Part shown: positions 42,672 through 50,875 of the stretch, in pieces
Layout of the letters: each line of letters opens with the position of its first letter
Numbering within the stretch: the stretch's first letter is position 1
Source of the DNA: JBCCEJ01 sp039030335
Lineage (GTDB): Bacteria > Pseudomonadota > Gammaproteobacteria > HK1
NCBI GenBank assembly: GCA_039030335.1
Contig: JBCCEJ010000010.1
Span: 1-64,000, forward strand
Length of the DNA: 64,000 nucleotides
Reading direction: 5' to 3'
Program-made: the position numbers and the translations under genes
Notes under the pieces: model-generated
The model's database searches: none
Seen by the model: the letters and a program-made list of their open reading frames with translations, nothing else
Told to the model about the DNA's origin: nothing

Positions 42672-42792
42672 GGTCGATTTCACGGCCCCGCAACCCCGGG
42701 GTCTGGCTGCCAGACCGAAGCCATTGACGCACCGGGGCGCTGGCCGGTTATCTTTGCCGGTCAGAACTTTTTTGCAGTGCCGGAGCAGTGTC

Positions 42793-44199
42793 ATGACTGA
42801 GTCCACCATTCCCTCAACGGCCATCACCAACACGTTGGCCGAATTTGCCGCGTCGTTACGCTACGAAGATATTCCGGCCGAGGTTTCGGAACGCGCGAAA
42901 CAGCTCCTGTTGGACATCACGGGTATTACTGTCCGAGCGCGCTTCGACGTCGACTCGACTGACCCGATGCGCGCGGCCCTCGAGCGCCTGCAGATGCGCG
43001 GCGACAGCGTTGTGATCGGTGACACGCTCGCGCTGTCGCCAACGGCTGCCGCGCTGCTGAACGGCGCGATGGCACACTCGCTCGACTTCGACGACACGCA
43101 CGCGGCCGGCAGCATTCATTCCAGCGCGCCGATCGTGCCGGCCGCGCTCGCGGCGGCACAGATGGCGGACGCGAACGGTAAGGACCTGATCGCCGCGATC
43201 GTGGCCGGTTACGAAATACAGATTCGTCTCAGCCTGGCACTCGTGCCCAAAGACCACTACGACCGCGGCTTTCACCCCACCGCCACGTGCGGCGCGTTCG
43301 GCGCGGCCGCGGCGGCTGGTCGCGCCATGGGGCTAGACGCCGCAACTATTGCGAGTGCGTTCGGCCTCGCCGGGTCGGCGGCTGCCGGCTCGATGCAATT
43401 CCTGAGCGATGGTGCGTGGAACAAGCGCTTTCACGTCGGCCATGCCGCCGCCAACGGCCTGATGGCCGCAACCCTTGCCGCCGAGGGATATCAGGGTGCC
43501 GGCGAACCGATCGAAGGCAAGGCCGGCTTTCTGCAGGCCTATGCGCCGGAGCCACAACCGGAACGCGCCGTAGAGGCACTGGGTAGCCGTTGGGAAACCC
43601 TGTCGCTGGCAGTCAAACCGTATCCGACCTGCCGCTACTCACATGCGGCGCTCGACGGTCTGCTGGCACTGCGGGCCGAACACGGCATTGACGCCGACGA
43701 CGTAACCGAGATCGAGGTAGGCCTGCCGGAGATGGGCTGGAAGATCATCGGCGAGGGCGACAAGCACCATCCTTCGACGGTGGTCGACGGGCAATTCTCG
43801 ATGCCGTTTTGCGCCGCGGTTGCGCTAAGAGCGGGTCATATGGACTGGGACGACTACGCCGCCCATCTCGGCGATGAACAAACGCTGGCGCTCTGCCGCA
43901 AAGTCTCTACCGTCGTGGATGCGCAGGCCGAAGCGGAGTACCCACGACAGATGAGCGGCGTGGTGCGCGTCAAGACCACCGGGCATAGCTATGAGAAGTT
44001 CGTGCGCATTCCAAAAGGGGAGCCTGAGAACTTCGTGACAACGGATGAGCTCAGAAGCAAGTTCGATGCGCTGGTAGGCCCCTATCTGCCGGCGAGTCAG
44101 GCTGACTCACTGGCCGACGGTCTGCTCGGACTGGAGCGGGCGAACAGCGTTGGGTCTCTGCTCGCACTGAGCGTACCCCCGGCTGGCACGCCCGGATAA
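42793..44199 (+). CDS. MmgE/PrpD-family protein (2-methylcitrate dehydratase-like)
   Basis: Cofactor-free dehydratase/isomerase fold shared by PrpD, MmgE, cis-aconitate decarboxylase and iminodisuccinate epimerase. Typical segments: LLNGAMAHSLDFDDTH, SIHSSAPIVPAALA, GFHPTATCGAFGAAAAAGRAMG and KPYPTCRYSHAALDGLL. About 468 residues. I start it at ATG 42793, with CGGAG seven bases before it; the open frame to 42460 overlaps the previous gene and is not family-like. The next genes, after 176 bp, are an acyl-CoA dehydrogenase, CoA-transferase and isopropylmalate-type dehydrogenase, so a branched or substituted dicarboxylic acid is a reasonable guess for the substrate. Confidence 0.87.
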   Translation: MTESTIPSTAITNTLAEFAASLRYEDIPAEVSERAKQLLLDITGITVRARFDVDSTDPMRAALERLQMRGDSVVIGDTLALSPTAAALLNGAMAHSLDFDDTHAAGSIHSSAPIVPAALAAAQMADANGKDLIAAIVAGYEIQIRLSLALVPKDHYDRGFHPTATCGAFGAAAAAGRAMGLDAATIASAFGLAGSAAAGSMQFLSDGAWNKRFHVGHAAANGLMAATLAAEGYQGAGEPIEGKAGFLQAYAPEPQPERAVEALGSRWETLSLAVKPYPTCRYSHAALDGLLALRAEHGIDADDVTEIEVGLPEMGWKIIGEGDKHHPSTVVDGQFSMPFCAAVALRAGHMDWDDYAAHLGDEQTLALCRKVSTVVDAQAEAEYPRQMSGVVRVKTTGHSYEKFVRIPKGEPENFVTTDELRSKFDALVGPYLPASQADSLADGLLGLERANSVGSLLALSVPPAGTPG

Positions 44200-44239
44200 G
44201 CCGCAACTGCCGGGCTGCTGGCGCGCCTGACCATGCGCA

Positions 44240-44263
44240 CGCCGCGTCGAGCATGACGCGGCG
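44240..44263 (+). other. Perfect 8-bp hairpin between mmgE/prpD-like and acyl-CoA dehydrogenase genes
   Basis: CGCCGCGT (44240-44247) pairs with ACGCGGCG (44256-44263) around CGAGCATG. It lies 41 bp after one stop and 113 bp before the next start. No T-run follows. It may be a weak terminator or an mRNA-stabilising stem separating the two transcription units. Confidence 0.35.
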
Positions 44264-44375
44264 ACACGGCGTGCGGTTACCGTGCGGCCCGGCTCCTGAC
44301 GGATCACACTCGAGTCGCTCCGCACCGTAAGGGGCGGCGTGACAAAACCTCAATTCAAAACAAGATGATCAACCG

Positions 44376-45542
44376 ATGAGCTCACTGATTCCCGCCGCCG
44401 CGAACGACGACGAAGCCCAGATGCTTGACGCCGTCGATCGATTCTTGGAACGCGATGTCGCGCCCGTTGCGCACGAGTTGGAAAACAGCGATACATGGCC
44501 GGCAGAAATTGTCGAAAAGATGAAGGAACTCGGTCTCTTCGGTGCCACGATCGGCACCGAGTACGGTGGGCTCGGACTGTCCGCGAGCACGTACGCCAAG
44601 ATCGTCGAACGCGTCTCCGCCGTCTGGATGAGCGTCAGCGGCATCTTCAACTCACACCTCATCATGGCCGCCACCGTAGAACGCTACGGCACTGATGAAC
44701 AGAAACAGCAGTGGCTGCCCCGCTTTGCTACCGGCGAACTCCGTGGCGGTATCGCACTGACGGAACCCGATTGCGGCACCGACTTGCAGGGCATCCGGAT
44801 GCGCGCCTCACGTGACGGTGACAGCTACGTCATGAATGGCACGAAAATGTGGATCAGCAACAGCATCCAGGGCCACGTGCTGGCGGTACTGGCGAAGACC
44901 GACCCGGATGCGGAGCCACGTCATCGCGGCATGAGTCTGTTGCTCGTCGAAAAAGGACCCGGCTTCAACGTCTCCAGAAAGCTCAAGAAGCTCGGTTACA
45001 AGGGCATCGACACGGGCGAGTTCGCGCTCGAAAACTGCCGCGTTCCGGCCGAGAATCTGATCGGGGGCCAGGAAGGCCGCGGCCTGCAGAATATCCTTGG
45101 CGGCCTGGCGCTGGGGCGCATCAATGTCGCAGCGCGCGGAGTCGGTATCGCCCGCGCGGCGCTCGACCGGTCGGTCGAATACGCGCAGGTCCGCCAGACA
45201 TTCGGGCAACCGATCGGTCAGCACCAGGCCATTCAGATCAAGCTCGCCGACATGGCGACCCGCGTCGAAGCGGGCAAGCTGTTGATGCAAAGTGCCGCGC
45301 ATGCCTACGACACCGGGGACCGCTGCGACATGGAGGCGGGAATGGCCAAGCTCTTCTGCACGGAGGCGGCCGTCGAGAACAGCCTGGAGGCGATGCGAAT
45401 TCACGGAGCCTACGGTTACTCAAAAGAATTCGATATCGAGCGCTACTACCGCGACGCGCCGCTCCTCGCGATCGGCGAGGGCACCAACGAGCTGCAGCGC
45501 ATCATCATCGCGCGGCAGCTGATCGAAAGAAATCCGGTCTGA
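44376..45542 (+). CDS. Acyl-CoA dehydrogenase
   Basis: FAD flavoprotein oxidising an acyl-CoA to the 2,3-enoyl-CoA and passing electrons to ETF. Signatures: ALTEPDCGTDLQGIRMRA, MWISNSIQG and the C-terminal YRDAPLLAIGEGTNELQR, whose EGT Glu is at the catalytic-base position of short-chain and glutaryl-type enzymes. At 388 residues it is standard. It is the first gene of a tight series; the CoA-transferase follows 3 bp after its stop, so transferase and dehydrogenase very probably act on the same acid. Confidence 0.92.
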   Translation: MSSLIPAAANDDEAQMLDAVDRFLERDVAPVAHELENSDTWPAEIVEKMKELGLFGATIGTEYGGLGLSASTYAKIVERVSAVWMSVSGIFNSHLIMAATVERYGTDEQKQQWLPRFATGELRGGIALTEPDCGTDLQGIRMRASRDGDSYVMNGTKMWISNSIQGHVLAVLAKTDPDAEPRHRGMSLLLVEKGPGFNVSRKLKKLGYKGIDTGEFALENCRVPAENLIGGQEGRGLQNILGGLALGRINVAARGVGIARAALDRSVEYAQVRQTFGQPIGQHQAIQIKLADMATRVEAGKLLMQSAAHAYDTGDRCDMEAGMAKLFCTEAAVENSLEAMRIHGAYGYSKEFDIERYYRDAPLLAIGEGTNELQRIIIARQLIERNPV

Positions 45543-45545
45543 CGC

Positions 45546-46751
45546 ATGCCTCATACGCCAAGCAATCTGCCGCTCGATGGCCTTCGCGTGATCGCCGTCG
45601 AGCAGTACGGCGCGGGGCCCTTCGGCTCGATGTTTCTGTCTGACCAGGGTGCCGAAGTCATCAAGATCGAGAACCCGAACGACGGCGGCGACGTCGCTCG
45701 CAGTGTCGGCCCGCATTTCATGGCGAATGGCGACTCGCACTTCTTCCACGCGTTCAATCGCAACAAAAAAAGCGTGACGCTGGATCTCGGAAAACCCGCG
45801 GGGCAGCGCGTGTTGCACCGGCTGGTGGCCAAGGCCGACGCGCTGACGAGCAATTTGCGCGGCGATGTACCGGCGAAGCTCAAACTCACATACGCCGACC
45901 TCGAAGCCCACAACCCGGGCCTGGTGTGCGCGCACCTGAGCGCCTATGGACGCACAGGTCCGCGGGCGGCATGGCCGGGTTACGACTATCTGATGCAGGC
46001 GGAGTCGGGCTACTTCACGCTGACTGGCGAGGTAGACGGTCCGCCCACCCGCATGGGCCTTTCGATCGTCGACCTGATGACGGGGCTCGGCCTCGCGTAC
46101 TCGGTGCTCGCTGGCATCAACGCGGCCAGGACCACGGGCGTTGGCCGCGACATCGATGTCAGCCTGTTCGATGTCGCGCTGTTCAACCTCGGTTACCTCG
46201 CCAACTGGTATCTCAATACCGGCGACAACACGGCGCGCCTGCCGCGTTCGGCCCATCCCTCGCTGACACCGTGTCAGCTCTATCGCTCGGCGGACGGCTG
46301 GATTTTCCTGATGTGCAACAAGGAGAAGTTCTGGCCGGCGCTGTGCGACGCGATAGAACGGCCCGGTTGGGCGGAAGACGATCGCTTCAGAACCTTCAAA
46401 GATCGCCTGGCGCACCGCGATCTGTTGACCGGACTGCTCGACGAAGCGCTCTCAACCCGCCCCACGGCCGAATGGCTCACAGTGTTCGCCGGCAGCGTTC
46501 CAGCCGCCCCGATTCTGGATGTCGCTGGCGCTCTCGACAATCCGTTCGTGCATGAACGCGACCGGATTCAGACCATGGCTCACCCGAGTGGCGAAGCGAT
46601 CCGCATGCTCCGCCCACCGATCGGCACCGACGGCGTCGCGCCGCCAGATGCGCCCGGCCCGGCACTGGGTGAGCATACCGACCATTACCTGGAAGAGGCC
46701 GGCATCAACGCCGCCGAGCGCGACCGGCTGCGGGCCGACGGCGTCATTTAA
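45546..46751 (+). CDS. CaiB/BaiF (type III) CoA-transferase
   Basis: Fourth type III CoA-transferase, 401 residues. Features: LRVIAVEQYGAGPFGSMFL, GAEVIKIENPNDGG, FNRNKKSVTLDLGKPAG, and nucleophile region GLSIVDLMTGLGLAYSVLA. It is sandwiched between the acyl-CoA dehydrogenase (3 bp upstream) and the isopropylmalate-type dehydrogenase, giving the clearest functional context of the four: activation of an organic acid as its CoA ester before dehydrogenation. EYGAGP-type N termini (here EQYGAGP) occur in transferases near acyl-CoA dehydrogenases for dicarboxylates such as glutarate or itaconate-like acids; this is suggestive only. Confidence 0.9.
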   Translation: MPHTPSNLPLDGLRVIAVEQYGAGPFGSMFLSDQGAEVIKIENPNDGGDVARSVGPHFMANGDSHFFHAFNRNKKSVTLDLGKPAGQRVLHRLVAKADALTSNLRGDVPAKLKLTYADLEAHNPGLVCAHLSAYGRTGPRAAWPGYDYLMQAESGYFTLTGEVDGPPTRMGLSIVDLMTGLGLAYSVLAGINAARTTGVGRDIDVSLFDVALFNLGYLANWYLNTGDNTARLPRSAHPSLTPCQLYRSADGWIFLMCNKEKFWPALCDAIERPGWAEDDRFRTFKDRLAHRDLLTGLLDEALSTRPTAEWLTVFAGSVPAAPILDVAGALDNPFVHERDRIQTMAHPSGEAIRMLRPPIGTDGVAPPDAPGPALGEHTDHYLEEAGINAAERDRLRADGVI

Positions 46752-46792
46752 TCGATCGCGCGCCCGCCAGGACCAGCCTGAGGAATACGACC

Positions 46793-47857
46793 ATCAAGAT
46801 TCTGCTGCTGCCGGGAGACGGCATAGGACCCGAGATCACCGCCGCGACCCGTGCGTCGTTGGAGGCGCTCGACCAGCGCCTCGGTCTGAACCTCGAGCTT
46901 GTCGAGCACGACATCGGCTTCGCGGCGCTGGAACGGGTCGGTTCCACGTTCCCCGATACGCTGGATGCGGCTATCCATGCAGCCGACGCCGTCATCCTGG
47001 GCCCGGCCGACACTTATGCGTATCCAAGTCCGGCCGAGGGGGGTATCAATCCGTCGTCTGCGATGCGCACGCGCTACGACCTGTTTGCCAATATCCGTCC
47101 GGCCTTTACGCATCCCTCGGTGCCATCGGTCGCCAAAGAGATGGACCTGGTGGTCGTGCGCGAAAACACCGAGGGCTTCTATGCCGACCGCAACATGGCG
47201 GTGGGATCCGGCGAGTTTGCGCCAACCCCCGGTGTCGCACTGGCGGTACGCAAGATAACTGAGACCGGGAGCCTTCGGATCGCGCGCGTCGCCTTCGAAC
47301 TGGCGATGGAACGGCGCAGGCGCGTAACGATGGTGCACAAAGCCAACGTCTTGAAGGTCACCGACGGTCTGTTCACCGACTGTGTGAAGACGGTAGCCGC
47401 CGAGTTCCCGGAGGTAGAACTCGAGGAACGCATCGTCGACGCGATGGCCGCATGGCTGGTACGCGCACCGGAGCGCTTCGATGTGGTCGTGACGACTAAT
47501 ATGTTTGGCGACATTCTGTCCGACGAAGCGGCAGAGCTGGCCGGCGGACTCGGGCTCGCCGGTTCCGTCAACGCCGGCACCGACCACGCCGTCGCGCAGG
47601 CCATGCACGGCTCGGCGCCGGATATCGCGGGGCAAGGCATCGCCAATCCGGTTTCGCTGATGCGCTCGGCGGCATCGTTGTTCCAATGGCTGGCCGCGCA
47701 CAAGGGCGTGAACCAGCTGAGCGAAGCGGGCACGGTGCTCCACGCGGCCGTGGATGCGGCCCTCGCAGATCCGGACGCCCACCCGGTTGATCTCGGCGGC
47801 AATGCCGGCACCGCCGAGGTTGGTGCCGCCGTCGCCCGGCATATCCTGCGCGACTGA
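46793..47857 (+). CDS. Isocitrate/isopropylmalate/tartrate dehydrogenase family protein, non-standard start codon
   Basis: NAD(P)-dependent beta-decarboxylating dehydrogenase. The N-terminal KILLLPGDGIGPEI, VVVRENTEGFYADR, the Lys of VHKANVLKVTDG and the metal-binding TNMFGDILSDEAAEL are all present. About 354 residues. No ATG, GTG or TTG lies in frame between the previous stop and the conserved PGDGIGPEI; the first TTG, at 46859, would remove that motif. ATC at 46793 with AGGA eight bases upstream gives the standard MKILLLPGDG start; CTG at 46778 with AGGA five bases upstream is the alternative. Two ancestral explanations are a rare start codon or a base error in the assembly. Substrate: 3-isopropylmalate, tartrate or a related 2-hydroxy acid. 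Confidence 0.85.
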   Translation: MKILLLPGDGIGPEITAATRASLEALDQRLGLNLELVEHDIGFAALERVGSTFPDTLDAAIHAADAVILGPADTYAYPSPAEGGINPSSAMRTRYDLFANIRPAFTHPSVPSVAKEMDLVVVRENTEGFYADRNMAVGSGEFAPTPGVALAVRKITETGSLRIARVAFELAMERRRRVTMVHKANVLKVTDGLFTDCVKTVAAEFPEVELEERIVDAMAAWLVRAPERFDVVVTTNMFGDILSDEAAELAGGLGLAGSVNAGTDHAVAQAMHGSAPDIAGQGIANPVSLMRSAASLFQWLAAHKGVNQLSEAGTVLHAAVDAALADPDAHPVDLGGNAGTAEVGAAVARHILRD

Positions 47858-47880
47858 CCCAAACCGCGAGCGATCCCGCC

Positions 47881-48501
47881 ATGCTGATGATTTACGGCCG
47901 CGCGAATTCCATCAACGTCATGAAGGTGCTGTGGGTCTGTGAGGAGCTCGGCTGTCAGTTCCGGCGCGTCGATGCCGGCATGGAACACGGCAAGGTCGAC
48001 GATGCGGATTTCCGTGCGATGAATCCGAACGGGCGCGTACCGGTTATCAACGATGACGGTTTTGTGCTCTGGGAATCGAATGCCATCGTGCGCTACCTGG
48101 CCTACAAGTACGGGCTCGGCACGATGTATCCGGCCGATGTGCGTCAGCGCGCGGAAGCCGAGCAGTGGATGGAGTGGCAACAAACCACCGTGGCGCCGCA
48201 CCTCGCCTGGCCGTTTCACGGCATCATCCGGCGCGTGCCGGCGTTTCGCAACGAGGCGCGGATGCAGCAGGCGGCGGATGACCTTAGCGACCTCTACTCG
48301 GTGCTCGACGCGCATCTGTCCGACCGGGACTACATCCTCGGTGATCGCCTGACGATGGCCGACATTCCGCTCGGAGTGGCGACGTGGCGCTGGCTGAACC
48401 TGCCCATCAAACGGGCCGAACTCGCCCACGTGGAAGCCTGGCACGAGCGCCTGCTGAATCGCGAAGGATTCCGCCAGCACGTTGCGCATCCGCTAAGCTA
48501 A
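47881..48501 (+). CDS. Glutathione S-transferase
   Basis: 206 residues with a thioredoxin-like N-terminal domain and an all-helical C-terminal domain. The N-terminal RANSINVMKVLWVCEEL carries the usual catalytic-site Ser/Asn region; NPNGRVPVINDDG has the cis-Pro and WESNAIVRYLA the glutathione-contacting Glu-Ser. The C-terminal DRLTMADIPLGVAT includes the conserved N-capping motif. It follows the dehydrogenase gene by 23 bp, probably in one operon. It may conjugate or isomerise reactive products of that pathway. Confidence 0.9.
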   Translation: MLMIYGRANSINVMKVLWVCEELGCQFRRVDAGMEHGKVDDADFRAMNPNGRVPVINDDGFVLWESNAIVRYLAYKYGLGTMYPADVRQRAEAEQWMEWQQTTVAPHLAWPFHGIIRRVPAFRNEARMQQAADDLSDLYSVLDAHLSDRDYILGDRLTMADIPLGVATWRWLNLPIKRAELAHVEAWHERLLNREGFRQHVAHPLS

Positions 48502-48631
48502 GGAGTGGAGCTGCCTGCGCGGCGCGCAGGCGACAGTTGCGGCGGCCCGGCGTGCCCGGTATGCATCATTGCTGCAGTCGTCAACGCAGATTTGACTGGC
48601 GCGAACGTAAGACACTGGTAATCTCTTGGGT

Positions 48632-49159
48632 ATGGCGAATTCCATACAGCCCATCATCCGGTTGGCGCGTCTCAGCGAGGCCCGCGTCATCGCGCGCATG
48701 TCGCAGCTCTATATCGAAGCCGGCTTGCCTTGGAGCTGGCGACCCGCCCGGGTTCGCGACCATATCCGCGCGGTAGACTCGGTAGTGGTCGTCGCCGATA
48801 TCGTGCGCGATCCGCAGCTGGCAGGATTCGGCATCATGCATTTCGCCGAAGACACCGCCGCGCTCTGCCTGCTGGCCGTGCAACCCGCCTATCGCCGCAA
48901 TGGCATCGCGGCACGCCTGGTGCGCTGGCTGGAACTGACGGCGGATACGGCCGGCATCGTCGGATTGCATATTGAGGCCCGCGAAGATAACGACGCGGCC
49001 CGGCACCTCTATGAGGCGCTCGGCTATCACCTGATCGAGACGCTACCCGGTTACTACTCCGGTAAGACCACGGCGGTCCGGTTCGCGAAGCGACTGCGGC
49101 CACCGTTCGAGCCGTCGGATGACCCCGTGTGGCTTCCAGGGCCTCTCGAACAGCCGTGA
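48632..49159 (+). CDS. GNAT-family N-acetyltransferase (RimI-like)
   Basis: Acetyl-CoA-dependent acyltransferase, about 175 residues. The acetyl-CoA-binding motif A is LAVQPAYRRNGIAARLV (Q/RxxGxG/A type), followed by HIEAREDNDAARHLYEALGY, which matches RimI-like enzymes that acetylate protein N termini. PGYYSGKTTAVRFAKRL near the end is also typical of RimI. ATG at 48632 is preferred to a TTG at 48626. Its TGA overlaps the GTG start of the rhodanese gene (GTGA), so the two are translationally coupled. The target protein is unknown. Confidence 0.85.
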   Translation: MANSIQPIIRLARLSEARVIARMSQLYIEAGLPWSWRPARVRDHIRAVDSVVVVADIVRDPQLAGFGIMHFAEDTAALCLLAVQPAYRRNGIAARLVRWLELTADTAGIVGLHIEAREDNDAARHLYEALGYHLIETLPGYYSGKTTAVRFAKRLRPPFEPSDDPVWLPGPLEQP

Positions 49160-50757
49160 CGCAAACCCTGGTGCCGACGCGGGTCAGCGCTGAGACGCTG
49201 CGCGATCAACTGAATGACGGCGCGGAGCTTGCGCTGATCGATCTACGTGAGGTCGGCGCGTTCTCGGCCGCGCACCTGCTGTTCGCTGTATGCATCCCGC
49301 TCAGCAGGATCGAGCTCGAAGTCGCGACGCTGATCCCGCGCCTCGATACCCGCGTCGTGCTCACCGATGAAGACGGACAGCTGGCCGAGCGCGGTGCCGG
49401 CGTGCTGACCGAGCTCGGCTACACGCAGGTTGCGCAGCTCGATGGCGGCGTACACGGCTGGGCGGCCGCGGGATTCGAACTATTCAGCGGCGTGAACGTC
49501 CCGAGCAAGGCGTTCGGTGAGTTTGTCGAGCACCGATATCACACGCCGGATATCGACGCGGATACGCTGCACGCCCGCATCGCGGCCGGTGAGAACCTCG
49601 TCGTACTCGACAGTCGCCCGCTCGCCGAGTTCGACGCGATGTCGTTACCCGATGGCATCTGCACCCCGGGCGCCGAACTCGTCTACCGCGTGCACGATAT
49701 CGCGCCCGATCCGGAAACGACCGTGGTCGTGAACTGCGCCGGGCGCACCCGCAGCATCATCGGTGCACAATCGCTGATCAACGCGGGCGTGCCAAACCCC
49801 GTGGTGGCGCTGCGCAACGGCACCATGGGCTGGCATTTGAGCGGCTACGATCTGCGCTACGGCGCTACCGGCGAAGTGCCCGAGACCACGCCCGGCGGAT
49901 TGCAATCGGCACAGGCGGCGGCGGCACGCGTCGCCGAGCGCTTCGGCGTGAATACCATCGATCCGGCGGAGCTCGATGTCTGGCGCAAGGACCGTTCGCG
50001 TACGCTCTTTTTGCTCGATGTACGCACGCAGCCAGAGTTTCTGGCCGGGCACCTGCCGGGTGCGCGCCACGCGCCGGGCGGCCAGCTGGTGCAGGCTACC
50101 GATGAGTACATTGGCGTACGCAACGCGCGGATCGCCCTCACCGACAACGACGGTATCCGCGCGACGATGACAGCATCGTGGCTCATCCAGCTCGGCTGGC
50201 CCGAGGTCGCAGTGGTCAAAGCGACGGCTTCGGCCCGCTCCGAACGTGGCCCGCGGCCGCGTCCGGCGCCGATCCTCGACGAGCTGAAACCCGAACTGGT
50301 CTCGGCGCCAACGCTCGACCGGCTACGTCAGGAGGGGCGGGTCAACCTGCTGGATCTCAGCCGCAGCGACCGGTTCATCAAGGCGCACATTCCGGGCGCA
50401 GAGCACGCGATCCGAAGCCGCATCGGGCAACGCCTGCCGGAGTTGCCAAATCGGCCATGGCTCGTGTTCACCTGCGAGACCGGTGATCTCGCGCGGCTCG
50501 CGGCGAACGACTACACCACCGCGACAGACGCGCGGGTGGCGGCGCTGATGGGCGGCAATGCAGCATGGCTCGAAAGCGGGTACTCGCTGGTAGCAAGCGA
50601 ACACGGCGCGCGCGAGCCAGCGGAGGATATCTGGGCCAGTCCTTACGCCGACTCGAGCCGCCTGCGCGAAGCGATGAACGCCTATCTGGATTGGGAGATC
50701 GCGCTCGTCGAGCAGATCGAGCGCGATGGAACAGCCACCTTCGTCGCGTTCGATTGA
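49156..50757 (+). CDS. Four-domain rhodanese-like sulfurtransferase
   Basis: Four rhodanese modules in tandem over 533 residues. Module 1 (about 20-110) has no active-site Cys (VVLTDEDGQLAERG). Module 2 has the active loop CAGRTRS. Module 3 (LLDVRTQPEFLAGHLPGARH) has DNDGIRA in place of the Cys loop. Module 4 has CETGDLAR. Active and inactive domains therefore alternate, as if a two-domain rhodanese had been duplicated. It should move sulfane sulfur between thiols or bind persulfide. The GTG at 49156 overlaps the stop of the GNAT gene; GTG at 49129 is an alternative. Confidence 0.88.
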   Translation: MTQTLVPTRVSAETLRDQLNDGAELALIDLREVGAFSAAHLLFAVCIPLSRIELEVATLIPRLDTRVVLTDEDGQLAERGAGVLTELGYTQVAQLDGGVHGWAAAGFELFSGVNVPSKAFGEFVEHRYHTPDIDADTLHARIAAGENLVVLDSRPLAEFDAMSLPDGICTPGAELVYRVHDIAPDPETTVVVNCAGRTRSIIGAQSLINAGVPNPVVALRNGTMGWHLSGYDLRYGATGEVPETTPGGLQSAQAAAARVAERFGVNTIDPAELDVWRKDRSRTLFLLDVRTQPEFLAGHLPGARHAPGGQLVQATDEYIGVRNARIALTDNDGIRATMTASWLIQLGWPEVAVVKATASARSERGPRPRPAPILDELKPELVSAPTLDRLRQEGRVNLLDLSRSDRFIKAHIPGAEHAIRSRIGQRLPELPNRPWLVFTCETGDLARLAANDYTTATDARVAALMGGNAAWLESGYSLVASEHGAREPAEDIWASPYADSSRLREAMNAYLDWEIALVEQIERDGTATFVAFD

Positions 50758-50875
50758 GCTCGCCCGACCAGCCCATCGAGGTCGTTGAGAGCGGCCAGCT
50801 AAAACCAGACCAGGCGGGCGACGGGGCCCTCGATGGTCATCACATTGCACACTCAAGCGATCGAGGCACGAGTTG

